Assembly (NCBI RefSeq): GCF_007751035.1 | Contig: NZ_CP036433.1 | Coordinates: 8,847,001 to 8,911,000 of the forward strand | Length of the DNA: 64,000 nt | Direction of reading: 5' to 3' | Source: Lignipirellula cremea | GTDB taxonomy: Bacteria; Planctomycetota; Planctomycetia; Pirellulales; Pirellulaceae | Shown: one piece after another, positions 57,402 through 64,000 of the stretch | Layout: every line of letters starts with the position of its first letter | Numbering within the stretch: position 1 is the first letter of the stretch | Position numbers and translations under genes: made by a program | The notes under the pieces: model-generated | Seen by the model: the letters and a program-made list of their open reading frames with translations, nothing else | Databases searched by the model: none | What the model was told of the DNA's origin: nothing

Positions 57402-57462
57402 TCTGACTGCCGGTGCGGAGTACATCCACCAACCGCGACTCTGCACTCAAGACTTCGTCGGA
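57402..57462 (+). ncRNA. RNA module copy 6: almost empty scaffold
   Basis: P1 TCTGAC (57402) with GTCGGA (57457). Loop TGCC/TCAAGACTTC. P2 GGTGC+GGAG with CTCT+GCACT, nine continuous pairs. TACAT at 57421. Only 13 nt of insert (CCACCAACCGCGA). It shows the minimal scaffold and may be an unfilled or decayed copy. Confidence 0.7.
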
Positions 57463-57478
57463 TCCTTTTTAGAAGGAG
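57463..57478 (+). terminator. Possible terminator hairpin after the RNA modules
   Basis: TCCTT-TTTAG-AAGGA forms a short hairpin directly after module 6. The stem is weak and no T run follows, so this is a guess. Confidence 0.3.
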
Positions 57479-57627
57479 GGATGCCGCGACTCGGCGTCCG
57501 AAGTCGGATCGCTTCGCTCGGAGTTGGCGGACTGGACTTCATGGACTGATTCGTCACGCCAAAAGCTATTGTCGCAACAACCACCAGATGCTGTACCAGG
57601 GGAGCCAGGTTTATCTCGATAGCTTGG

Positions 57628-59202
57628 CTAGGCTCCTTTCAGATCGCCCAGGATGACTTGGGCTGCGTTACGACCGGGAGCCATTGAAATACCGCCTCCA
57701 GGGTGACTCCCGGACCCGCACAGGTAGACGTTCGGCACAGGTGTGCGATACTGTCCCAGTTCCGGCAGCGGCCGCAGTGAACCGGACTGGTAGGGTAGGA
57801 ATGCGCCGTGGGTGATAGTGCCGCGAACTGCACTGGGAAATACACGCTCCATGTCCACCGGTGAATGGACGACACGCTTCAAAATCCGATCCCGTAGATT
57901 CGGGACGTAAGTATTGGTGATCAGTTCGATGAGGTGGTCTGCGTACGCCTCTTTCACCGCATCCCAGGTAACGCCCGGGATTTTTCCGGTCGCGTCGCCC
58001 CGAATCTCATAGGGTACGTTGAGTGCGATTAACTTCATCACCGCCTTGTTGGCGGGGGCTCGATCGGGATCGATGGCGGAATCATTGCACATCAGTATCA
58101 TGGGGGCAGCGGGCAACATTCCGGCTCGACATTCCGTGTAGATGCGTGATAGATAGCCCAGGGTCGGCGGCGTCGGATGAACATAGGCCGACCGGGCCGC
58201 GTCGTTGCCTGCCCGGTAAGTGAGCGGGCCATCCAAGGCAAGATAAATGACGAAATACGCGTCACCCCACTCGTATCGTTGCATCCTCTGGATCAAATCT
58301 GAGCCAAGCTGTTCTTCACCGAGAAAATCGACGACCACTTGGCGCGGATCGGTATTCGAGACCACGAGTTGGCTAACGGCGATTTCCTCTCCATCCGACA
58401 GCCGAACCGCCACGGCATGATCGTCCTTCAGCACTATCTTGTTGACGCGAGCGCCAGTGCGAATCTGTCCGCCCTTGGAGCGGAGGTACTCGGCTAGGGC
58501 GAGCGGCAGATTGTGCATGCCGCCCCTGACGACTCGGTTGCCCAAAATCTGGACGAGGCTGGCGAAGAGCCAAGCTAAATGCGCGCCGCCGGCATCATCG
58601 GGCCCGATACTCGCGTGGCAAGCGAGGGCGCCAATGAACAACCGTGTCTCCTCCGCCTCGAATACCTCATTCGTCCACGAACGCAAGCTTTGTAGTTCAA
58701 ACCGATATTCGTCCATGCCGTGCGGCATTTGAGACCGTTGAACGTTTGCGGCGGCCAGCGTGGCGGGCGGTGAGTTCATCCAGGCCGCGATCTGATCCTT
58801 CTGCTGGACGAACTGCTCTGCCAATCGTCGCCACGTCTCCCCATCTCTCTTCGAGTAGTGCCCGATGCTCTGAACGGTATCTTCCAGCGACCGGTGCATG
58901 GAGATGATGCCCCCGTCCGGGAACACGTGAGAGTAGTTGATGTCCGGCCAAATCAGGTCAAAACCATAGGCTGAAAGGTTCAACTCCTGCGGCACCGGGG
59001 AGAGGTTGGCGAACTGATACCCGAAGGCGTGCAAGTCCGACTTGAAGCCCGGGAGGGTGATTTCCTCGGTGGTCGCCATGCCGCCCACGGTGTGATACTG
59101 ATCAAGCGTCAGCACCTTTAGACCGGCTCTGGCCAGAAAACATGCGCACGTTAAACCATTGTGGCCGGCGCCGATAACGATCGCATCGAAAGTATTTTTC
59201 AT
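57628..59202 (-). CDS. Phytoene-desaturase-like FAD/NAD(P) oxidoreductase
   Basis: 524 residues. The N-terminal dinucleotide motif is DAIVIGAGHNGLTCACFLAR AGLKVLTLDQ (about 4-33; GxGxNG with acidic strand end), then GGMATTEEITLPGFKSDLHA F. The C-terminal FAD motif is NVYLCGSGSHPGGGISMAPG RNAAQVIL (about 490-517). This is the CrtI/PDS-like family of flavin amine-oxidase folds (COG1233). Substrate could be a carotenoid or other polyene; no other carotenoid genes are nearby. It is the first normal gene after the RNA modules and is convergent with them. Confidence 0.9.
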   Translation of the reverse strand: MKNTFDAIVIGAGHNGLTCACFLARAGLKVLTLDQYHTVGGMATTEEITLPGFKSDLHAFGYQFANLSPVPQELNLSAYGFDLIWPDINYSHVFPDGGIISMHRSLEDTVQSIGHYSKRDGETWRRLAEQFVQQKDQIAAWMNSPPATLAAANVQRSQMPHGMDEYRFELQSLRSWTNEVFEAEETRLFIGALACHASIGPDDAGGAHLAWLFASLVQILGNRVVRGGMHNLPLALAEYLRSKGGQIRTGARVNKIVLKDDHAVAVRLSDGEEIAVSQLVVSNTDPRQVVVDFLGEEQLGSDLIQRMQRYEWGDAYFVIYLALDGPLTYRAGNDAARSAYVHPTPPTLGYLSRIYTECRAGMLPAAPMILMCNDSAIDPDRAPANKAVMKLIALNVPYEIRGDATGKIPGVTWDAVKEAYADHLIELITNTYVPNLRDRILKRVVHSPVDMERVFPSAVRGTITHGAFLPYQSGSLRPLPELGQYRTPVPNVYLCGSGSHPGGGISMAPGRNAAQVILGDLKGA

Positions 59203-59286
59203 CTTTCACCCCCAGTTCCGAGAGGATCTCAAGTCCTCAGTTGCCGTCGCGCCACATTTTCCCTCGCGGTGTCGATTTCGACACGG

Positions 59287-60045
59287 TCACTGTTCACGAA
59301 CGGATGGGGCGTTTGCCGGTTCCTGGGCCTCATTGTCGTCGGACGCCTCGGACTGAATCGCGCTTGTGATGACTTCGGCGACCTGTTTGGCCATTCTGCC
59401 GTACCCCGAGCCGGTAAAGTGTACGTTGTCCGGGGCGGGCGAGAGCGTTTCTAACTCGGGCAGAACCAGCGCATGGAGGTCATTGATTTGAATCTGATGC
59501 TTCTTCATCACGCGTTGGGCCGCGTCGAGATACTCCCTCTCGACCTCGGGCGTGATCTTTAGCTCGGTCTTGAATCGATTGAGCATCGTCGCCTCGGCCT
59601 CGGGACAAACGGGCGTCGTGGTCGCCCAGATGAGCTTGGCCCCAGTCATTTCCAGACGCAAAACCAGCTTCTCTAATCGCTCTTCGTACGCCTTGGGCGA
59701 ACGGTCCTCCTTGGCGTACTGCCACCCGTACATGTCCCAGAGACCCCAGTTGAAATGGATCACATCCCATCTCTGATCCCCAAGCCACTCATCAATCTTT
59801 TTCAACCCGGTGCCGGTGTATTCTCCGTTTCCCGGAATCCGAGAGACATTCGCCGTGCCCTCCATGCGTTGGATCACCGCTTTGGTGTATCCGCCGCTGA
59901 TCGAGTCGCCGATGAGTAGGACCTTCGGCAGAGTCTTCGCGGCGGCGTCCTGGGCATTGGGCGGCGTCGCCGGCTGTGCAGCGCATGGAGATAGACCAGC
60001 AAAGATGATCGCGACCGAGATGAAATAGGATGTGCTTCTAAGCAT
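59287..60045 (-). CDS. Secreted SGNH/GDSL hydrolase
   Basis: 252 residues from ATG 60045, chosen for its signal peptide (MLRSTSYFISVAIIFAGLSP CAAQ). Block I is VLLIGDSISGGYT (Ser nucleophile), block III-like is IHFNWGLWDMYGW, and block V is PDNVHFTGSGYGRMAKQVAE (Asp-x-x-His). Known: SGNH hydrolases deacetylate carbohydrates or cleave esters. It lies between the oxidoreductase and a cluster with a sialate O-acetylesterase, so a polysaccharide-deacetylating role is likely. The C-terminal tail is acidic and low complexity. Confidence 0.88.
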   Translation of the reverse strand: MLRSTSYFISVAIIFAGLSPCAAQPATPPNAQDAAAKTLPKVLLIGDSISGGYTKAVIQRMEGTANVSRIPGNGEYTGTGLKKIDEWLGDQRWDVIHFNWGLWDMYGWQYAKEDRSPKAYEERLEKLVLRLEMTGAKLIWATTTPVCPEAEATMLNRFKTELKITPEVEREYLDAAQRVMKKHQIQINDLHALVLPELETLSPAPDNVHFTGSGYGRMAKQVAEVITSAIQSEASDDNEAQEPANAPSVREQ

Positions 60046-60154
60046 GTCGATGCTCCGCTGAGTTGATACCGCTAGGCCACCGCTGCCGTAGATCGTTGAT
60101 CGTTGATCGGCAGGTGCAACCATTGTGTGCGTGCCGGGAGGCGTGTTCTCGTTG

Positions 60155-60766
60155 TTACCGCGCCAGCCCCTCTGGCAACTCCTCAAGTCGTTCCAGTTCC
60201 AGGATCTCACTGAAGTACCAGGGCTTGTTGCTTTTCTTTTTGTAGCCGATGCACTTTGCGGGGTACTTCACCCCGTCATGCTCCTTCCAATCGCTTAGCC
60301 GGTGAACGCTCGACTTCCAGTCGATGCTGAGCAGTCGCCCGTCGCTCTTGTCAAAGTAGAGATCCATCGGCGGTGTGATGGATCCGCTAACGCGAAGTCC
60401 GAACGCCGGCTTGTCGGCCTCCGTGATCTCCGGGAGCACCTCCAGTTTGGACTTCGGGTCGGTGACCGCTCCGAGAGTCCACGCCCAAGCCAAATACCTT
60501 GCCGGCTCGTCTTCGTCGCGTTGCTTCTTTCCGATCCACCAATAGGCCGGCGGTTCGATGACAGAAACGCGAGGTTTGCCCTTTTTGTCCGGGTCGGAAC
60601 CAACACTGAGTTGCTCCTTGATGCGGAACAGCTTCAGCAGCTTGTCTTCGCCGCCGGCAGCTCGAACGACTTGATCAACGAGCGTTTGAGCGTCCGGCTC
60701 CGTCGCCGTGGCAGGAACGGAGCCGAGAGCTACACACACCAGGACCGAAAAATGGACGAATCGCAT
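60155..60766 (-). CDS. Secreted protein of unknown function
   Basis: 203 residues from ATG 60766, giving signal peptide MRFVHFSVLVCVALGSVPAT ATEP. The mature part AQTLVDQVVRAAGGEDKLLK LFRIKEQLSVG, then strands such as AFGLRVSGSITPPMDLYFDK SDGRLLSIDW and VKYPAKCIGYKK, resembles the LolA/LppX-like half-barrel seen in planctomycete outer-membrane-sorting proteins. No catalytic motif. It shares strand with the SGNH and O-acetylesterase genes. Confidence 0.75.
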   Translation of the reverse strand: MRFVHFSVLVCVALGSVPATATEPDAQTLVDQVVRAAGGEDKLLKLFRIKEQLSVGSDPDKKGKPRVSVIEPPAYWWIGKKQRDEDEPARYLAWAWTLGAVTDPKSKLEVLPEITEADKPAFGLRVSGSITPPMDLYFDKSDGRLLSIDWKSSVHRLSDWKEHDGVKYPAKCIGYKKKSNKPWYFSEILELERLEELPEGLAR

Positions 60767-60867
60767 TGTGAACTTCTTCTTTTTCTGCGGCAGTCGAACG
60801 GTAGCGTTCACTGACCTTTGTTGTCTCTGGCAGAGCGGCTTACGGGAAAGTAGTCGTGGACGGAACG

Positions 60868-62757
60868 CTAGGTCCCGCCATTCGCCTCGATGACCTGCTC
60901 TGCTTCTTTCAGGCGACGCTCTTTGTCTTGCTCGCGCAGAGCCTGGATGATCTTGTTCTGGTCGCCGCGCGAGAGCGGCAGAGTCACCTCATCGCCTAGC
61001 ACGCCCAGCGGGACTTCTTCCATCCTCCAGTTGTCGCTGCGCTGGGTGGCGAACGGCAGATCCTTGTTTCCGGTCGCCTGGAGGTTGGCCAAGGGATTTC
61101 TGCCCCAGGCGTAGCGGAAGTGAATGGGCTCAGTCACCATCGGACTGGTCAGGACGAGTTGCTTGCGGTCGTACTGCACTTGTCCGCGGTCGTTCTTGCC
61201 TTTCTCGGCATAGGCGACGTCGGCGGGGTGGAACCTGCGGTCCTTGCCGGCGATGGCGAACCCTTCGATCGCTCCGTCCTCCGGGTCGCTGACATCCGTA
61301 TCCAGCTTGAGCAGCAACGCCCCGTTGCGCGACTCCATGCCAAGGAGCATCGGCGGTTTCCACTCGACTTGTTTGTCGAATCCGTACTGGGTCGCGAGCG
61401 CCCACCGGGCGATCCGCTCGCCTGCGGGAATCTTGAGCTGGGGGTGATACCAGCGTCGGCGCAGGTCGTAGGTGCTCACGAAGCCGATGTTCTTGTCGCC
61501 CGCGTTGTAGAAATCGAGAAAGGTCTGGTACTGTGCGGCGCGGATCTCGATGCCAGCGTTGAACATCTTCTCGCAGTAGTCGTCGCGTGTTTGCGGGTTC
61601 CCATCGGTGCAGAGCGAGAGGATGCCAAACGGCATCTCCGGGTCGCCAAACGCCGTGCGCCAGGCTTTGATCATCTCGGGGAAGATGTCGCCGTACAGGT
61701 CCGCACCGGCAGAGCCGTCGAACGCATTGTTGTAGCCCTGGTGGAAGATCGCGCCCTTCACCGACAGCCCGGCGATGGGAGCGATCATGCCCGCGTAGCA
61801 GTGGCCGGGGTGGTTGTGGTTACCGATCGGTCCGGGGCGCAGGTCGCTCGGCTTCTCCTTGCGGTTGTTCGGAATGGGCTTGCCTTCCTTGCTCATCCGC
61901 TCGACGTAGGCGAGATGGCTCGCGATACGATTTTCGAGGTCTTGCTGCGGGTCCCACGACGCGATGTCGGCGTCCCACTTGGCGAGCTTGGCTCTGGTCG
62001 GTTCGCTGTCCATCGCGCGGAGCACAGGGAGCGGCGTCCAGGTCTCGACGGTGGACCCACCGCGCGAGGCGTCGATGACGCCGATCGGCACGTTGGCGGC
62101 TTTATGGACCCGGCGTGCGAAGACGTAGCCGATCGCCGAGAGCTCGCGGACCGTCCCCGGCGTGCACACATCCCAGTCACCCTTACGGTAGTGCCGCCCG
62201 GACCAGTCGCTCCACTGGTGCAGTCGGGCAAAGCCCGGCTTGAGTTCCGGCCCTTTGTCGTGGGGCACAGACAGGATGCGGATCTCGGGGAAGTTCGCGG
62301 AGATGATTTCGAGTGAACCATTCTCGACGTTTGCGAGCGGGAACTCCATGTTGCTCTGCCCGCCAAGCACCCAGACGTCGCCGATGAGGATGTTGTCCAG
62401 GGCGATGCTGGTGTTGTTGCCTTTGACCGTCATCGGTTGTGGCTTGCTGTTGGCGGAGACCGCTGGCAGCGTGACTTTCCATGCACGGTCTTTGCCAGCC
62501 ATCGCTGTCGCCTGTTCGCCGGCGAACGTGACCGTGACCTGCTCGCCCGGTTCGGCCCAACCCCAGACGTGAATCGGCTTGTCACGCTGGAGCACCATGT
62601 TGCTCTGGAAGACGTTGCTGACGCACAGCCCTTCGCCGATCGCCGGCACTTCGACAACGTCCGTCCGTGGCATTTGCTGGGCATGCGTGGCCAGTGTGTC
62701 AACACCGGCAAGAGTGACAGTCGCAAGCAGGAGGCGGAGCCAGACATTAGATTTCAT
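60868..62757 (-). CDS. Sialate O-acetylesterase family protein
   Basis: 629 residues with signal peptide (MKSNVWLRLLLATVTLAGVD TLATHAQ). The start of the family is seen in VSNVFQSNMVLQRDKPIHVW GWAEPGEQVTVTFAGEQ (beta-jelly domain), the Ser block in DVWVLGGQSNMEFPL (about 150-164), then GVIDASRGGSTVETWTP and GAIFHQGYNNAFDGSAG (block with His/Gly). This SGNH esterase removes acetyl groups from sialic acids or other glycans outside the cell. Large sets of such enzymes are a planctomycete habit. Length is normal. Confidence 0.92.
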   Translation of the reverse strand: MKSNVWLRLLLATVTLAGVDTLATHAQQMPRTDVVEVPAIGEGLCVSNVFQSNMVLQRDKPIHVWGWAEPGEQVTVTFAGEQATAMAGKDRAWKVTLPAVSANSKPQPMTVKGNNTSIALDNILIGDVWVLGGQSNMEFPLANVENGSLEIISANFPEIRILSVPHDKGPELKPGFARLHQWSDWSGRHYRKGDWDVCTPGTVRELSAIGYVFARRVHKAANVPIGVIDASRGGSTVETWTPLPVLRAMDSEPTRAKLAKWDADIASWDPQQDLENRIASHLAYVERMSKEGKPIPNNRKEKPSDLRPGPIGNHNHPGHCYAGMIAPIAGLSVKGAIFHQGYNNAFDGSAGADLYGDIFPEMIKAWRTAFGDPEMPFGILSLCTDGNPQTRDDYCEKMFNAGIEIRAAQYQTFLDFYNAGDKNIGFVSTYDLRRRWYHPQLKIPAGERIARWALATQYGFDKQVEWKPPMLLGMESRNGALLLKLDTDVSDPEDGAIEGFAIAGKDRRFHPADVAYAEKGKNDRGQVQYDRKQLVLTSPMVTEPIHFRYAWGRNPLANLQATGNKDLPFATQRSDNWRMEEVPLGVLGDEVTLPLSRGDQNKIIQALREQDKERRLKEAEQVIEANGGT

Positions 62758-63091
62758 AACGATGCTCGGTCAGAGTGTTCAAGTTGAATCGCAATAGGTT
62801 TCCAACCAGACTGAGAGTCTACTCTCCCAGGTTCCACTGTGCCACGTTCGGAACCTGTTGAGGCGACTCTGATTTGCGGCGATTTCCGTTGGACCTTCTG
62901 AAACTGCTACGACCGGGCAAAAAATCCCTCGCGCGTCGCGACGGCGTCCGTTCGCAGCTAGAATCAAAACCATCCGATAAGCACCACGGTTTTGGACTCC
63001 GCCATGATTCCCGCCTTGCTGTCTCTGACCGTCATTCTTTCGCCGGCGCAGTCTGTTTTGTCCGCGGCGGCAGCACGCAATGGAGCCATTC
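62758..63091. other. Divergent promoter region, no recognised gene
   Basis: It lies between the divergent O-acetylesterase and serine hydrolase genes. Open frames on either strand are not protein-like. Confidence 0.5.
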
Positions 63092-64000
63092 ATGGGACAA
63101 TCCAATCGGTTGCGTTGGTTGATGATCGCTGCCATGGCCTTCGTTACCGCGACGCCCGCCCTCGCGATCGCTGACGAAGCGGAGCTTAGGGAACGCTTTG
63201 GTGAACAACAGTTCGCGCCGACAGGTGGATTCGTTCTTCGACAGGGCCAGAAGCTCCCGGATCTAGTTTGGAACAATCCTGAACTGGTGGCGACGCTCGT
63301 TGGTAACCCCGCCATCCCGACCAGGTGGTTCAACGAGCAGTTCGAGGAAGTCGCGAAAGCAGCAGAAACCGGGCGGTACTATGCCTACGGCGAAGCGCCA
63401 GTCCCGAACGGCCCAGCCCTTCGACGGGCAATGACTTGTTGCTGTGTTGGGAAAGATGTGAACCTGAAAGCTGTTGCCGAGAAGTCGATCGCAGGTACAC
63501 CCGAGGCCCAATACCCTGATGGGCGGCGGGAAGAAGTCGACGACCTGGTGCGGCAATGGCAATCCACGGAAGAAGGCGCCGTCGAACTGGCCGCGTTGCT
63601 CGACGCGGACCGACCGGCAGGCCCGGTACGACGAGGCCAGTGGCAGATGGAAAACGCCACCCAGCACGTTCTCCTCAAACGCAAGCTGATGGGCCTCGAC
63701 CGCCAGCCGCTGGTGAAGGCAACTCCCAAGCAACTGCCGGGTGAAGCCGCCCCCACATTACGGGAAGCGCCGCTGACGGAGACAGGCATCTCCGAGGCGC
63801 ACGTCCGTGCGATCGAAAGCAAGCTCGATGATTGGTATGCGGCTTCCAAGGAACCGATGGCTATTGTCATCGCCCAGAATGGCGTCATCGTTCTGGCCAA
63901 GGGATTCGGAACGCTCGATGGCGAGCAGGTCACGGTCGATACGCCGATGTCGCTGGACTCGGCCATGAAACCCCTGATTGGCCTTCAGCTGGCCACTTAC
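63092..64000 (+). CDS. Beta-lactamase-family serine hydrolase, N-terminal part (cut by window edge)
   Basis: 303 codons open to the right edge from ATG 63092. Signal peptide: RLRWLMIAAMAFVTATPALA. Residues 25-235 are an unassigned N-terminal region (LRERFGEQQFAPTGGFVLRQ, FNEQFEEVAKAAETGRYYAY). The penicillin-binding fold starts near 245: HVRAIESKLDDWYAASKEP, MAIVIAQNGVIVLAKGFG, then SLDSAMKPLIGLQLATY, where SAMK supplies the S-x-x-K catalytic pair. Class C/esterase-like enzymes of this type act on peptides or esters outside the cell. The Tyr and KTG motifs lie beyond the window. Confidence 0.85.
   Translation, partial: MGQSNRLRWLMIAAMAFVTATPALAIADEAELRERFGEQQFAPTGGFVLRQGQKLPDLVWNNPELVATLVGNPAIPTRWFNEQFEEVAKAAETGRYYAYGEAPVPNGPALRRAMTCCCVGKDVNLKAVAEKSIAGTPEAQYPDGRREEVDDLVRQWQSTEEGAVELAALLDADRPAGPVRRGQWQMENATQHVLLKRKLMGLDRQPLVKATPKQLPGEAAPTLREAPLTETGISEAHVRAIESKLDDWYAASKEPMAIVIAQNGVIVLAKGFGTLDGEQVTVDTPMSLDSAMKPLIGLQLATY

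Noticed and set aside
56661-57462. Group I or group II intron, hammerhead, twister or HDV-like ribozyme
   Set aside because: I looked for the conserved core words of these families and did not find them; ACTGCC recalls twister only superficially. A covariance search would be decisive.
53115-57480. Repeated GGTTCGA-type words at about 70-90-nt spacing, resembling a CRISPR array
   Set aside because: The repeats are tRNA T arms and the intervals fold as tRNAs; no Cas genes are present.

Overview
The window looks like a chromosomal piece of a planctomycete, probably of the Pirellulales (inference). The evidence is the gene content: a secreted M28 peptidase with PDZ domains, a sialate O-acetylesterase, a DUF1257/DUF2997/AAA cluster, GC-rich coding with clear Shine-Dalgarno sites, and many secreted proteins. 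No rRNA operon or taxonomic marker is present, so the assignment rests on family knowledge only.

Layout. 1-3.6 kb is host backbone: a truncated DEAD-box helicase, a small secreted protein, an M28 peptidase, and a tRNA-Ser(GCT). A tyrosine integrase starts about 150 bp after this tRNA and opens a long accessory region. 3.7-23.4 kb is a patchwork island. It has two IS4-type elements, each flanked by a perfect 11-bp target duplication and each splitting a gene, plus an IS66-type element. It also carries primase fragments, a Toprim primase-like protein, and a minus-strand cluster containing a sliding-clamp-like (DnaN-fold) protein, small proteins, and a DUF1257/DUF2997/AAA module whose AAA gene is deleted internally. 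23.8-44.0 kb is a defence island: a complete type 2 BREX (Pgl) operon, pglW-pglX-[AAA ATPase + HNH nuclease]-pglY-pglZ-brxD-brxHI. A Septu/PtuAB-like pair sits between pglX and pglY with overlapping or tightly spaced genes. A HigBA-type toxin-antitoxin pair with an ImmA/IrrE-fused antitoxin follows (44.4-45.9 kb). 46.2-52.7 kb holds a secreted acyl-CoA-dehydrogenase fusion, a methyltransferase, a TspO protein, and two unknown genes.

53.1-57.5 kb is the most unusual part. It is a plus-strand array of 38 tRNA genes covering all 20 amino acids, packed with roughly 6-80 nt gaps and without encoded CCA. It is followed by six consecutive copies of an RNA module I do not recognise (56661-57462). Every module has a closing stem P1, an internal loop (TGCC opposite xxCTTC), a second stem P2 ending in GGAG/CTCT, then TACAT and a variable insert. 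P1 and P2 covary between copies. The inserts look like pieces of the translation machinery, two of them circularly permuted: an anticodon-loop-like hairpin, a 23S rRNA H68-H71 mimic opened in the H69 loop, a tRNA-like element with a type-II-like arm, a perfect permuted tRNA(CAT) opened in the anticodon stem, a permuted acceptor/T-arm element, and a nearly empty copy. I take this module family to be the best candidate for an undescribed system. Its function (decoy, sensor, circular RNA, or split-tRNA source) is inference.

57.6-64 kb returns to apparently ordinary genes: a phytoene-desaturase-like oxidoreductase, an SGNH hydrolase, a secreted unknown, a sialate O-acetylesterase, and a truncated beta-lactamase-family serine hydrolase running off the right edge.
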